Assembly: GCF_002994635.1 (NCBI RefSeq)
Contig: NZ_PVNL01000031.1
Span: 1 to 64,000 of the forward strand
Reading direction: 5' to 3'
Length of the DNA stretch: 64,000 bases
Source of the DNA: Enhygromyxa salina
GTDB taxonomy: Bacteria > Myxococcota_A > Polyangia > Nannocystales > Nannocystaceae
The first letter of the stretch is position 1, and every line of letters begins with the position of its first letter. Position numbers and translations under genes: made by a program. The notes beneath the pieces are model-generated. The model was not told where the DNA came from and searched no databases. It was given only the letters and a program-made list of their open reading frames with translations. This document shows, piece after piece, positions 40,913 through 49,580 of this stretch.

Positions 40913-41973
40913 TGCGCTGCAACACCCGCGATGTCGAGCACGACCTTTCCAAATTGCTCGCGGCGATCGAGGTAGCGATGCGCCTGCGCGGCCTCGGCCA
41001 GTGGAAACACCTTGTCGACGACCGGCGACAGCTCGCCCGCGTCGATCAGCTCCGCGATCCGAAACATGCTGGCCTTCGATCCCATCGTCGAGCCAAGGAT
41101 CTGGATCTGGCGAAAGAACACGTGGCGCAGATCCGTGCGGGCGTCCCAGCCCGACGAGGCCCCGCAGGTCACCACCCGTCCACCGCGGCGGCACAGCTTG
41201 ATGCTGTGCTCCCACGTGGCCTGGCCGACGTGCTCGAACACCAGATCCACGCCTTTGCGGCCAACCCCGGCCAGGGCCCGAACCTGCTTGGGCCAGTCGT
41301 CGTCGCTGCTGCGTACGCACGCGTCGGCGCCCAGCTCTCGGGCCTTGTCGAGCTTGGCGTCGGTGCTGGCCAGCGCGATCACGCGGGCGCCGTGGAGCTT
41401 GGCGATCTGCAGCCCCGCCGAGCCGACCCCGCTGCCGGCTGCGTGCAGCAACACGGTCTCGCCGGGCTCGATGCGCCCGCGCACCACCAACATCTGCCAG
41501 GCGGTCAGGAACGTCAGCGGGAACGCGGCGGCCTCGACCATCGTCAGTCGCGCGGGCTTGGGCACCAAGTTGACGGCCGGGACCTCGAGCTGCTCACAGT
41601 AGCCGCCCGCGCAGCTCTCACCGAGGATGTGGTAGTCCGGGCACAGGTTGTCCCAGCCGCTCAGGCAGGCCTCGCAGCGGCCACACGAGCGCCCGGGATT
41701 GACCACGACCTCGGTCCCGACGAGCGCCGCGTCGACGCCCTCGCCGACCTCGCGCACGACCCCCGCGATGTCGCTGCCGAGCACGTGCGGGTAGTCGAGC
41801 CGCAGGTTGGGCAGGCCGCCGCGAACCCAGATGTCGAGCCGGTTGACCGCGCAGGCGTGGATCTGCACGACCACGTGACCGGGTCGTGCCCGCGGCGCGG
41901 GCCGCTGGGCCACCTTCAGGACCTCGGGGCCGCCGTGTCGCTCGAGGATGATCGCCGTGATCGTGTCGGTCAT
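40909..41973 (-). CDS. MDR-family zinc-type alcohol dehydrogenase/quinone reductase-like
   Basis: 354 residues. Medium-chain dehydrogenase/reductase with a structural-zinc lobe (CGRCEACLSGWDNLC) and the Rossmann block GSGVGSAGLQIAK. The catalytic-zinc residues are altered: AVNRLDIW replaces the Cys-containing motif and LGSDIAG lacks the usual GHE histidine. It is therefore probably a NAD(P)H-dependent reductase of a C=C or C=O bond rather than a classical alcohol dehydrogenase. No enoylreductase is present in the nearby PKS, so a trans-acting ER role is a possibility only. Two ATGs compete (41988, 41973); I took 41973 (MTDTITAIILERHGG), since TAAAGT at 41992-41997 lies too close to 41988. Confidence 0.82.
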   Translation of the reverse strand: MTDTITAIILERHGGPEVLKVAQRPAPRARPGHVVVQIHACAVNRLDIWVRGGLPNLRLDYPHVLGSDIAGVVREVGEGVDAALVGTEVVVNPGRSCGRCEACLSGWDNLCPDYHILGESCAGGYCEQLEVPAVNLVPKPARLTMVEAAAFPLTFLTAWQMLVVRGRIEPGETVLLHAAGSGVGSAGLQIAKLHGARVIALASTDAKLDKARELGADACVRSSDDDWPKQVRALAGVGRKGVDLVFEHVGQATWEHSIKLCRRGGRVVTCGASSGWDARTDLRHVFFRQIQILGSTMGSKASMFRIAELIDAGELSPVVDKVFPLAEAAQAHRYLDRREQFGKVVLDIAGVAAQ

Positions 41974-41991
41974 GCGCCCGGTCGGCATACC

Positions 41992-41997
41992 ACTTTA
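41992..41997 (-). promoter_or_regulatory. -10 element of MDR dehydrogenase gene
   Basis: TAAAGT on the minus strand, 3 bases before ATG 41988 and 18 before ATG 41973. Transcription would start near or within the first ATG, favouring the second as the start codon. Confidence 0.4.
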
Positions 41998-42154
41998 TGG
42001 TCCGGACCTGGATTGTCGGCTCGGGCAGAATCCTCGGTCTGGCAACCACACGCGCGATCAGGCGCATCCAGCAACTTGGCCGCTGGCTTGCACTGTTCGG
42101 GCACCGAGCGCCGCCTGCCGCCTATTTCTGTGCCAGGCCCCCGTTGGAGCACGC

Positions 42155-42697
42155 ATGCCGTTGCGATCAAACCACGCCCCTCGAAGTCTGTGTCGCAACC
42201 GCCTCACACGTAGCCCGTGGGCGGTGCCGCTGCTGTTGCTAATTGCATCCCCGCTCACCCGGGCGCTAGCGATCACCGGGACCCTCGCGTTCGGGACCGG
42301 CTGCGGAGGCGCCGGACCGACCGTTGACGAGTGCACACAATGGCACGTCGAGTGCGTCGAGGCCTGCAGCGCAGATGACTTCAATACCTGCCTGTGGACC
42401 TGCGAGGCCGAGTACGACGACTGCCTGGACGAGGCAGCCTACGCGAGCGAGCGCCGGGCCGAGAGCGCCGACGCGCTCGCCGAGGCCGGGGTCGCGTGCC
42501 TGGCGGTCACCATGTGCACGCTCGAGTCGCTCGGCGACGGCGACGGCGATGGCGACGGCGACGGCGACGACTGGAGCGAGCCCGAGCCCGACGACTGGGG
42601 CGAAGACTGGGGCGAGCAGACCCCGGCCGATCAACCCGAGCTCGCGGCCCCGCAGGCGTGGTCCGAGCCGCCCCCAGATCTCCCAGGCGAGCGCTGA
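42155..42697 (+). CDS. Cysteine-rich lipoprotein-like protein with Asp-Gly run
   Basis: 180 residues. An Arg-rich N-terminus, a hydrophobic segment (PWAVPLLLLIASPL) and FGTGCGG, a weak lipobox, suggest a lipoprotein. The next 90 residues carry six Cys in close pairs (CTQWHVECVEAC, CLWTCEAEYDDC). Then come an exact Asp-Gly alternation encoded by gacggcgatggc-type repeats (about 42536-42570) and a Trp/Asp/Glu/Pro-rich end. The same modules, in another order, make up the truncated gene at the left edge, so the two are related by domain content. The ATG at 42155 has GGAG 6-7 bases upstream. No function can be assigned. The 180-base gap before it is divergent with the MDR gene. Confidence 0.72.
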   Translation: MPLRSNHAPRSLCRNRLTRSPWAVPLLLLIASPLTRALAITGTLAFGTGCGGAGPTVDECTQWHVECVEACSADDFNTCLWTCEAEYDDCLDEAAYASERRAESADALAEAGVACLAVTMCTLESLGDGDGDGDGDGDDWSEPEPDDWGEDWGEQTPADQPELAAPQAWSEPPPDLPGER

Positions 42698-42707
42698 AAC
42701 CCGACGT

Positions 42708-43661
42708 CTACGGAAAGTCGAACTGCAGCGTCTCGGCGTCGCGGACCAGCGACGAGTATCCGTCGACCAGGGCCTGCACCTCGCTGAGCTTGGGCTTGCG
42801 CTGCCCGGCCTTGCGCTGAAACTCGTCGACCAGCGCGTCATACTCCTCGACGTCGTTGGCGAAGGTCTCCATCCAAAACACCTTGTTCGCGGACTCGCGG
42901 TCGCGCTGGTAGATCTTCGCGAACTCCGCGGCCGCAGCGTCAAACTTGGCGTGCAGCGGCGCGCACTGCTCGACGCTCGGCGTGGTCTCGTCGGTCATGC
43001 AGCGGACCATGGGGCGGACGTGGATCATGACGCTGCGGGCCGCGACCTCGAGCGGCGTTCGGCGAAGCTCGAGCACGCCGAGCAAGATCCGATCGTTCTC
43101 GACGTGGCGCAGATCGATCGCCTGCTGCAGCTCTCGATCCGCGTCGAGCCAGGCCTGGTGGTTGACCCGCAGCTGCGGGTCGAGCTCGGTCAGTCGGGCC
43201 CAGTCATCGTCGCGCCAGCGCTCGTCGTGGATGTAGCGCTCGAGCTCGCGGGTCAGCTCGGCGTAGCCGCTCGCGTGGCCGACGATGTCGACGGTGCGCT
43301 GCTCGATCAGCGGCATCGTGGGCGGCGACTTGGCGGCCTCGATCACCCGCAGGCACGAGCGGAACGTGTTGGCGTCGATCCCCCGCAGGTACACGCCCTC
43401 GCGCTTGCGCTTGGGCTTGCCCTCGTCGCTGACCTGATCGGTGTAGCGATCCCAGCTCTCGATCATGACCGAGGCCACGACGTCCCGGCAGACCGAGAAC
43501 CCCCGCAGCTTGGCGTCGACCCGCTCGGCGTAGTCAGCCGGATCGACCTCGACGGCCTGGTCGGCCGGCTGCTCCTCCTGCGTGATCTCGAACAGGTGGC
43601 AGCCCGCCAGCGCGACCACCAGCCCCACCGCGCTCAGCTTCGAGTTGTTGACCCCGCCCAC
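42708..43661 (-). CDS. DUF3829-like lipoprotein
   Basis: 317 residues. A short lipoprotein signal ends in VVALAGC. The mature part is mostly alpha-helical and charged (DYAERVDAKLRGFSVCRDVV, ELERYIHDERWRDDDWARL, RESANKVFWMETFANDVEEY), in the style of the DUF3829/YiiG lipoproteins; this assignment is tentative and from general look only. It starts with GTG 6 bases after the stop of the lipid-kinase gene on the same strand, so the two are probably one operon. It converges with the Asp-Gly gene, 10 bases apart. The function is unknown. Confidence 0.65.
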   Translation of the reverse strand: MGGVNNSKLSAVGLVVALAGCHLFEITQEEQPADQAVEVDPADYAERVDAKLRGFSVCRDVVASVMIESWDRYTDQVSDEGKPKRKREGVYLRGIDANTFRSCLRVIEAAKSPPTMPLIEQRTVDIVGHASGYAELTRELERYIHDERWRDDDWARLTELDPQLRVNHQAWLDADRELQQAIDLRHVENDRILLGVLELRRTPLEVAARSVMIHVRPMVRCMTDETTPSVEQCAPLHAKFDAAAAEFAKIYQRDRESANKVFWMETFANDVEEYDALVDEFQRKAGQRKPKLSEVQALVDGYSSLVRDAETLQFDFP

Positions 43662-43667
43662 GGGCTC

Positions 43668-44717
43668 CTAGATCCAGTGCGGGTCCTCGGGGACGATGAT
43701 CCGAAGGTGGTGGAACAGGTTCTCGACCCGGTAGTGCTGCGCGCTCACGAATTCCTCGCCGTCGATCTGCGAGGGGATCTCGGGCCCAAAGTTGGGCCGG
43801 AACATCCGCAGCTCGATCGACTGACCCCGGCGAAACTCCCGACCGCTGAGCCCGACGACCTCGAGATCGTCGTTGGTCACCGGGTTCTTCTTGTGCCGAG
43901 AGATCGCAGACATGACCCAGTCGGCGTGGCTGCGGAACGGCAAGACCTCGAACTTGCCGTCGTCGGCGCGCGAGTCCTCGACGAAGATCCACTCGCCGCC
44001 GTAGAGGATCGTGCCGTTGACGACCAGATCGGTGAGCCCGACCCACTCGAGGACCTCGCCGTCGACGGTGACCTCGCACGAGAACAGCGAGCCGGTCGGG
44101 CCACCCACGACGGACTTGACCATCTGGCTGACCGCGGCGCCCGCGTAGACGAGCTTGTCGCGATACAGCTGCTTGACGAGCGGGACCTTGGCGACCAGCT
44201 CGCGGTCGCGGTTGCGCTGGGCCAGGATCCGGGCCGACAGCCCGAACCCGCAGTTGTCGAACCACAGATCCGAGCGGATGACCTCGCCGTCATCGTCGAT
44301 CGCCTCGATCCGGCCGACGTCCATCCACTGCTCGCAGCCGCCAGCGATCGTCTTGATGTTCTGCTCGAGCGCCCGGGGCCCGGCGCTGATGCCGAACGAG
44401 CGGCCCTGATCGTTGGCGGTGCCCATCGGGAGCATGGCGAGGGGCACGTCGACGCCCGAGCGCTCGCGGGCCAAGATGATGCCCTTGGCGGACTCGGCGA
44501 AGGTCCCGTCGCCGCCGAGATACACGACCCGCGCGACGTCTTCGCGCTCGATCCGATCAGCGAGGCCGGCGACGGTCTTGCCCTCGGGCAGCGTCGCGAA
44601 AAATTCTGGTTCGAGACCGGCGCTGGCCAGACCCTCCATCGCGCGACTGATCGCGCGCTCGGCCTTGCCCGTGCGGGCGGTCGGGTTGGCGACCAAGATG
44701 GAAATTCGCGCACTCAT
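43668..44717 (-). CDS. Diacylglycerol/lipid kinase family protein (YegS/DagK-like)
   Basis: 349 residues. Phosphorylates a lipid hydroxyl (diacylglycerol or a related lipid) with ATP. The nucleotide motif GGDGTFAES is near residue 68 and LPMGTANDQGRSF near 98; the second, beta-sandwich domain has DNCGFGLSARI, then GSLFSCEVTVDGEVLEW. The order and length match the family. The ATG at 44717 was chosen (MSARISILVANPTARTG); the open frame extends upstream into the divergent gap without family sequence. It is co-oriented with the DUF3829-like gene 6 bases downstream. The 187-base gap to the divergent S46 peptidase gene includes a 5-bp inverted repeat (44857-44870). Confidence 0.88.
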   Translation of the reverse strand: MSARISILVANPTARTGKAERAISRAMEGLASAGLEPEFFATLPEGKTVAGLADRIEREDVARVVYLGGDGTFAESAKGIILARERSGVDVPLAMLPMGTANDQGRSFGISAGPRALEQNIKTIAGGCEQWMDVGRIEAIDDDGEVIRSDLWFDNCGFGLSARILAQRNRDRELVAKVPLVKQLYRDKLVYAGAAVSQMVKSVVGGPTGSLFSCEVTVDGEVLEWVGLTDLVVNGTILYGGEWIFVEDSRADDGKFEVLPFRSHADWVMSAISRHKKNPVTNDDLEVVGLSGREFRRGQSIELRMFRPNFGPEIPSQIDGEEFVSAQHYRVENLFHHLRIIVPEDPHWI

Positions 44718-44904
44718 GAGCTGGAGCTGGAACGCTCGAAGCGCAGAGGATAGCAGGCAAACTGGCGTCCAAGGCGTTCCGGCGCCCCGCGGTCGTGGCA
44801 GGGGCCTCGCCGAGCCAGGCGCCCGTCGGCTGTTCAGGGCCAAACCAGAACGCCGCGGACCAACCGGTCCCCGAGCGCGGCGAGATCTGATAACCCTCTC
44901 CCCC

Positions 44905-47169
44905 ATGGCCCCGTCTCCGCGTCTGCATCTCGTCTCGTTCTCGTTGTTGCTTGGCAGCGTCTCGGTTGGCTGGGCCTGCAACAAGCCCGACGTCACGCCG
45001 CCCACCGACACCCCGGTCTTGCCAGCTGACGCGGGCGCAGACGACGAGGTCGGCTTCGCCAACCCCGGCGGGATGTGGATGCCGGGGCAGCTCGCGACCG
45101 GTGGTCACGCGGAGATCCTCGAGTCACTCGGGCTCGAGTACGATCCGGCGGCGCTGACCCAGCCGACCGAATTTCCGCTCGGGGCGATCGTCAGCCTGGG
45201 CGGGTGCTCGGCGTCATTCGTCAGCCCCGACGGGCTGATCATCACCAACCACCACTGCGTGATCGGGGCGCTCGCCCGCAACAGCAGCAAGGACGAGAAC
45301 CTGATCGAGGACGGGTTCTTGGCCATGACCCGCGAGCAGGAGCGCTGGGCCGGGCCCAACCAGCGGGTGTTCGTGACCTCCTCGTTCACCGACGTGACCG
45401 ACCAAGTGCTCACCGGGCTCGACGAGATCGAGGATCCCGAGGCGCGCTGGGACGAGATGCAGTCCCGCCGCCGCAACCTGGCCAAGGCCTGCGAGGCCGC
45501 CAAGCAGGACGTGAGCTGTCACGTGGCGTCGTACTTCGAGGGCGCGCAGTTCTTTCAGATCGAGCAGCTGGCGCTGCGAGACATCCGCCTGGTCCACGCG
45601 CCCGACGCCGGGATCGGGGTGTTCGGCGGCGAGATCGACAACTGGCGCTGGCCCCGTCACACCGGGGACTACTCGTTCTACCGGGCCTATGTCGGACCCG
45701 ACGGCAAGCCGGCTGACCACGCCGCGGACAACGTGCCGTACAAGCCCAAGCACTTCTTGAAGGTCGCGACCGGCGATCTCGACGAGGGCGACTTCGTGAT
45801 GGTCGCGGGCTACCCCGGGCGGACCTCGCGGCTCAAGACCGCCGCCGAGGTCGAGGACGCCACGACCTGGGCCTACCCGCACCGGATCGCTCGCTATGAG
45901 CAGTACCTCGCGGCGCTCGAGGCCGCGGTGGGCGACGACCCGACCCTGGCGATCAAGGCCAACCCGCGCGTGCGGGGTCTGTCGAACGGCCTGACCAACG
46001 CCAAGGGCATGCTGGACGGGCTCGGCAAGGGCGGGCTGGCGGAGACCCGCAAGGCCCAGGAGGCCGAGCTGCAGATGTGGATCGACGCCGACGCCCAGCG
46101 CAAGGCGGCCTACGGCGGCGTGCTCGCCGAGCTCGCGGCGCTCGACGAGGGCGCCAAGGCCACCCGCGAGACCGACGCTTCGTTCGCCGAGCTGCAGCGG
46201 ACCTCGTCGCTGCTCGCCCGCGCGCAGATGATCCTCGCCGCCGCCAAGCAGCGTGAGAAGGGGGAGGGGCCCTCGGCCGAGGATCTCGCCGAGGCCAAGA
46301 TCGATCTCGAGGAGGAACAAAACGGCTACGCCCGCGAGATCGATCGCGCGGTCGTGCAGCTCAACCTGACCCGCGCCGCGGCGCTCCCGGCCGCGCAGCG
46401 GCCCGCGGCCCTGAAGTTGTTCGTCGCCGCTGACGTGCTCGACGCCGCGACGATCACCAAGGCGATCGACAAGCTCTACGCCAAGACCAAGCTCGAGGAT
46501 CCCAAGAAGGTGCTCGAGCTGTACGAGTCCGCCAAGCTCGGGCAGCTCGAGCGCAGCAAGGATCCCTTCATCGTCCTGGCGATCGCGCTCGCGCCGTTGA
46601 TCGAGGCCGACGACAAGCTGCAGGCCGAGCGGGCCGGCAAGCTCGCCGTGCTGCGTCCGCGCTACATCGCCGCGCTGCGCGAGTTCGCGGCCAGCAACGG
46701 CGAGATCTTGGCGCCCGACGCCAACTCGACCCTGCGGATCACCTACGGGACCGTGCGCGGCTACAGCTCCGGGGGCAACGACTACACCCCGTTCACCACG
46801 GTCAGCCAGATGCTGGCCAAGCACACCGGGGAGGAGCCCTTCGATCTGCCCGAGCGCGCCCGCACGGCGATCGAGGCCGGCAACTTTGGGCCCTACGTCG
46901 ACCCCGAGCTCGACGAACTGCCGATCGACTTCCTCGCCGATCTCGACATCACGGGGGGCAACTCGGGCTCGCCCACGCTCAACGCCCGCGGTGAGCTGAT
47001 CGGGCTGGTGTTCGACGGCAACTACGAAGCCATGGCCTCGGACTGGGTGTTCATGCCGGAGATCACCCGCTCGATCCACGTCGACATTCGCTCGGTGCTG
47101 TGGGTGATGGACGCGGTCGATGGCGCCGACCACCTGCTCGCCGAGATGGGCGTCACGGGCTCGATCTGA
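44905..47169 (+). CDS. S46-family dipeptidyl-peptidase (DPP7-like), lipoprotein
   Basis: 754 residues. Releases dipeptides from the N-terminus of oligopeptides, normally in the periplasm or on the surface. A lipoprotein-like signal ends VSVGWAC. The chymotrypsin-fold catalytic residues are in TNHHC (His117), the EIDNWRWPRHTGDY block (Asp) and GGNSGSP (Ser687). An all-helical insertion separates the halves, as in the family. LVFDGNYEAM has Gly where DPP11 has Arg, so a hydrophobic P1 preference like DPP7 is expected rather than an acidic one. The ATG at 44905 is preceded by GATAAC at 10 bases. The gene ends before a bidirectional terminator. Confidence 0.92.
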   Translation: MAPSPRLHLVSFSLLLGSVSVGWACNKPDVTPPTDTPVLPADAGADDEVGFANPGGMWMPGQLATGGHAEILESLGLEYDPAALTQPTEFPLGAIVSLGGCSASFVSPDGLIITNHHCVIGALARNSSKDENLIEDGFLAMTREQERWAGPNQRVFVTSSFTDVTDQVLTGLDEIEDPEARWDEMQSRRRNLAKACEAAKQDVSCHVASYFEGAQFFQIEQLALRDIRLVHAPDAGIGVFGGEIDNWRWPRHTGDYSFYRAYVGPDGKPADHAADNVPYKPKHFLKVATGDLDEGDFVMVAGYPGRTSRLKTAAEVEDATTWAYPHRIARYEQYLAALEAAVGDDPTLAIKANPRVRGLSNGLTNAKGMLDGLGKGGLAETRKAQEAELQMWIDADAQRKAAYGGVLAELAALDEGAKATRETDASFAELQRTSSLLARAQMILAAAKQREKGEGPSAEDLAEAKIDLEEEQNGYAREIDRAVVQLNLTRAAALPAAQRPAALKLFVAADVLDAATITKAIDKLYAKTKLEDPKKVLELYESAKLGQLERSKDPFIVLAIALAPLIEADDKLQAERAGKLAVLRPRYIAALREFAASNGEILAPDANSTLRITYGTVRGYSSGGNDYTPFTTVSQMLAKHTGEEPFDLPERARTAIEAGNFGPYVDPELDELPIDFLADLDITGGNSGSPTLNARGELIGLVFDGNYEAMASDWVFMPEITRSIHVDIRSVLWVMDAVDGADHLLAEMGVTGSI

Positions 47170-47206
47170 GCCCGGCGGGTATCAACCTAGAAGCCCCCAG
47201 CTCGGG

Positions 47207-47232
47207 GACGACCCCAATTGACGACCCCAATT
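47207..47232 (+). repeat. Tandem 13-base repeat before terminator
   Basis: GACGACCCCAATT occurs twice head to tail (47207-47219, 47220-47232), directly before the terminator hairpin. No role is apparent. Confidence 0.85.
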
Positions 47233-47238
47233 CAAAAG

Positions 47239-47269
47239 GCCCGCGCTGGGTAGCGCGGGCCTCTTGTTG
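47239..47269. terminator. Bidirectional rho-independent terminator
   Basis: A perfect 9-bp GC stem (GGCCCGCGC, 6-base loop, GCGCGGGCC). It is followed on the plus strand by TCTTGTT and on the minus strand by TTTTGAATT. It sits between the converging S46 peptidase gene and the small gene at 47285-47608 and would serve both. Confidence 0.8.
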
Positions 47270-47284
47270 GTGGTCGCAGGACGC

Positions 47285-47608
47285 TCATGCGTCTGACAGG
47301 ACGACCATGGCCTCTTCGAAGGCCGTGTCGCGATCTTTGACCTTGGTCCGCTTGATCGCGCGCTTGAGCGCGGCCTCGCAGTCCTTGTCGGTGAGCGCTT
47401 CTTTCATGTCCATCAGGATCTCGAGGACGGAGTCATCACCCACGTTGTAGATGGCCTCGTCGTCCCACATGAACACGTCTTCGAGCGCCTTCGCGTAGCC
47501 GCCGACGGAGCCATCGGTCTTGTCGTTGATCCGGCGTTCGCGGATCGCTTCTTTCTTCTGCGTGCGGCCGATCTCGCGGGCAATTCGTTCTTGATCGGTG
47601 CGTTTCAT
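47285..47608 (-). CDS. Small charged protein of unknown function
   Basis: 107 residues, highly charged and probably helical: ERIAREIGRTQKKEAIRERR at the start, then DGSVGGYAKALEDVFMWDDE, and a helical end with alternating Lys/Glu (CEAALKRAIKRTKVKDRD). No signal peptide or membrane segment. I do not recognise the family. The ATG at 47608 has an excellent ribosome binding site, AGGAG 7 bases upstream, one of the few strong ones in the window, which suggests high expression. The gene is followed by the shared terminator and preceded by a long gap with no gene, so its transcript may have a long leader. Confidence 0.75.
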   Translation of the reverse strand: MKRTDQERIAREIGRTQKKEAIRERRINDKTDGSVGGYAKALEDVFMWDDEAIYNVGDDSVLEILMDMKEALTDKDCEAALKRAIKRTKVKDRDTAFEEAMVVLSDA

Positions 47609-48245
47609 GGGAATTCTCCTCGCTGGGGGTTGTTGTGGGCGCTCGCGGTGAAGCGGCGCTGGCTGCTGCGAGTGCAACGACAGCCCGCGGCCATCCCGGG
47701 GCGCTTGCGCCAGCGTCTTGACCTGAGAGTCGACGACGCGGGCGCTGCGAGGCAGTGTTTAAGGGCAACCGGCGTGTCTGTCCAGCACCACGCGCAGACA
47801 CCGTGGCGGCCGGTCAGCCAGTCAGTGGCCGCGATGGCTAGCTGCACGCACCGCGGCCCACGCCTCGAGCCGAACCCGTGGACCACGGGAGTCGATCCGG
47901 GTTTTGAACTGCGAGCAAAGTCGCATCGGGCGGTGGGAGATCCATGCCTGGTCGCAGACCCATTGTGGCGACCTCGAATCACGGTTGTTTGCCGCCCCTC
48001 CCTGGGGCCAATGATGCTGCGCGCGCACAAATAGCCTCACGGCGCGCAGCGACCGAACCCAAACCCGACCGTCAGCGACATGTACGACCTACGTCGGAGC
48101 TCCAGCGTCTGTGATGACTCGCACGTCCGTGCCTGCCGCCGCGGCTCGCTCTGTGACCAGTAGCGCGAGCGCTACTGTCTGGATTGCTGGACCATTGCCG
48201 GGTAGGGTCTTGGTGCCGCACTTTCGAGCAGTCTGAGGGTGGGGC
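47609..48245. other. 637-base region without a convincing gene
   Basis: Open frames here (for example 47591-48034 on the plus strand) lack family sequence and coding-like composition. The region is divergent between 47608 and 48246 and so must hold both promoters. It contains one strong palindrome (48158-48177). I searched by eye for tRNA, small RNA terminators and riboswitch-like pairs and found none I could support. Confidence 0.5.
48158..48177. promoter_or_regulatory. Perfect 9-bp inverted repeat, candidate operator
   Basis: CAGTAGCGC, 2 bases, GCGCTACTG. It is centred about 78 bases before the ATG at 48246. There is no T-run beside it, so it is more likely a protein-binding site than a terminator. 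Confidence 0.5.
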
Positions 48246-49553
48246 ATGAGAAGATTAGCCGCGCGGTCGCGTGCGAACTCACGACGAGTGAACTTCATGG
48301 CCAACGAATCGAGCAACGAGTCAAGCCTGTTTCCCAGCAGCGACGTCGAGGTCGAGAAGGAGGACTCTGGCCTGATGGACATCATGGCCGTCGCGGCCAA
48401 GATCAAAGAGTCCGACGACGGCGACATCGATGAATCGGACATGAGCCCCGGCGACTCGGGCCTGATCTTGTTCACGGCTGGCGATGACGAGCCCAGCGCG
48501 GGCGTCCAAGACGACGACGAGCTGTTCGGAAGCTTCGCCGGGGGACTGGGCGCCGGGTTTGGTCCGGCGACCGATCCCCTGGTGGGGAGTTCTGCCTCGT
48601 CGCTCGGGGCGGTGTCCGAGCCCAGCGTCGCGTCGGCGACCCCCGGGGTCGCGGCGGCCAAGCCGGCCGAGTCCAAGCGAAGCCCGCTGGTGTTCGTCGC
48701 CCTGTTGCTCGGGCTGGGTCTGGTCGGTGGTGGGATCGTGCTGATGAACCAGAACCGCGAGACGGAGCAGCCCCAGGCCAAGGCCGAGCTCCCGGCGACC
48801 GAGGGCGACGCCGCCGTCGGCAAGGCCGAGCCGGATCCCGCGGCCGAGCAGGCAAACGCTTCTGCCGGGGCGGGCGCGGTCGAGCCAGAGCCGGCGCCGG
48901 AGCCCGAGCTCGAAGGCGAGACCGAGGGCTTGGTGCTCGAGGGCGAGACCGAGGGCCTCGGCCTGCTCGCGGACGGCGACGATCCCATGGGCATGCGCGA
49001 GGGCCTGCTCGAGAGCGACGGCACCAACGGGGTCGCCAAGGTCGGCAAGTGGGATCAGGGCAAGAGCAGCCCCAAGCCGACCCCAGTCGCGTCCGACCCC
49101 ACCCCCGATCCCGATCCCGATCCAGAGCCCGACATCGATCCGCTGCCCGAGCCCAAGCCCAAGGGCGGCAAGGTCAGCGAGGAAGACGTCGACTGCCTGC
49201 TCAACCCCGACCTCGCCAAGTGTCAGGGCGGCTCGGCCCCGAAGCCCAAGAACGAAGAGGTGCTCGCGCCCAAGCTGCCCGAGAAGCTCAGCGCCGCGCA
49301 GCTGCGGCAGGGCTTCAACAAGATCAAGGCGAAGGCCAAGGTCTGCGGGCTCAAGCACAACGGACCGTCGGGGACCTCGGTCAAGATTCACGTCTCGATC
49401 CAGGGCTCGACGGGCACGGTCGACTCGGTCAAGGCGCTCGGTGAGCACGCTGGCACCCCGCTCGGAAACTGTGTCGAGGACACGGTCAAGGCCGCCCAGT
49501 TCGAGCAGTTCAAGACGCCGTCGATGGGCATCGACTATCCCGTGATCATGTAG
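48246..49553 (+). CDS. Single-pass membrane protein with TonB/AgmX-like C-terminal domain
   Basis: 435 residues. The first 140 are cytoplasmic, acidic and Ser/Asp-rich (SDDGDIDESDMSPGDSG). A membrane helix lies near 145-166 (LVFVALLLGLGLVGGGIVLM). A long Glu/Pro/Asp-rich linker follows, with a short internal duplication (GETEGLVLEGETEGLGL) and PDPDPDPEPDIDP. The last 100 residues (FNKIKAKAKVCGLKHNGPSG, VKIHVSIQGSTGTVDSVKAL) resemble the C-terminal domain of AgmX/PglI-type and TonB-like proteins of myxobacteria, with two Cys that may pair. It may span the periplasm to an outer-membrane partner. GAGGG lies 6 bases before ATG 48246; an internal ATG at 48297 is also possible. Confidence 0.72.
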   Translation: MRRLAARSRANSRRVNFMANESSNESSLFPSSDVEVEKEDSGLMDIMAVAAKIKESDDGDIDESDMSPGDSGLILFTAGDDEPSAGVQDDDELFGSFAGGLGAGFGPATDPLVGSSASSLGAVSEPSVASATPGVAAAKPAESKRSPLVFVALLLGLGLVGGGIVLMNQNRETEQPQAKAELPATEGDAAVGKAEPDPAAEQANASAGAGAVEPEPAPEPELEGETEGLVLEGETEGLGLLADGDDPMGMREGLLESDGTNGVAKVGKWDQGKSSPKPTPVASDPTPDPDPDPEPDIDPLPEPKPKGGKVSEEDVDCLLNPDLAKCQGGSAPKPKNEEVLAPKLPEKLSAAQLRQGFNKIKAKAKVCGLKHNGPSGTSVKIHVSIQGSTGTVDSVKALGEHAGTPLGNCVEDTVKAAQFEQFKTPSMGIDYPVIM

Positions 49554-49558
49554 ACCCG

Positions 49559-49577
49559 GGCCCGGGTTTACCGGGCC
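49559..49577. terminator. Hairpin between converging genes, weak terminator candidate
   Basis: GGCCCGG, loop GTTTA, CCGGGCC: a perfect 7-bp stem in the 27-base gap between two converging genes. No T-run follows on either strand, so termination strength is doubtful. Confidence 0.4.
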
Positions 49578-49580
49578 TCC

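Noticed and set aside
47860..47930. tRNA-like look of a stretch in the long gap
   Set aside because: No consistent acceptor stem or T-loop could be folded by eye.
47591..48034. Plus-strand open frame of 147 codons in the long gap
   Set aside because: Its start lies inside the gene at 47285-47608 on the other strand, there is no start signal, and the composition looks random.
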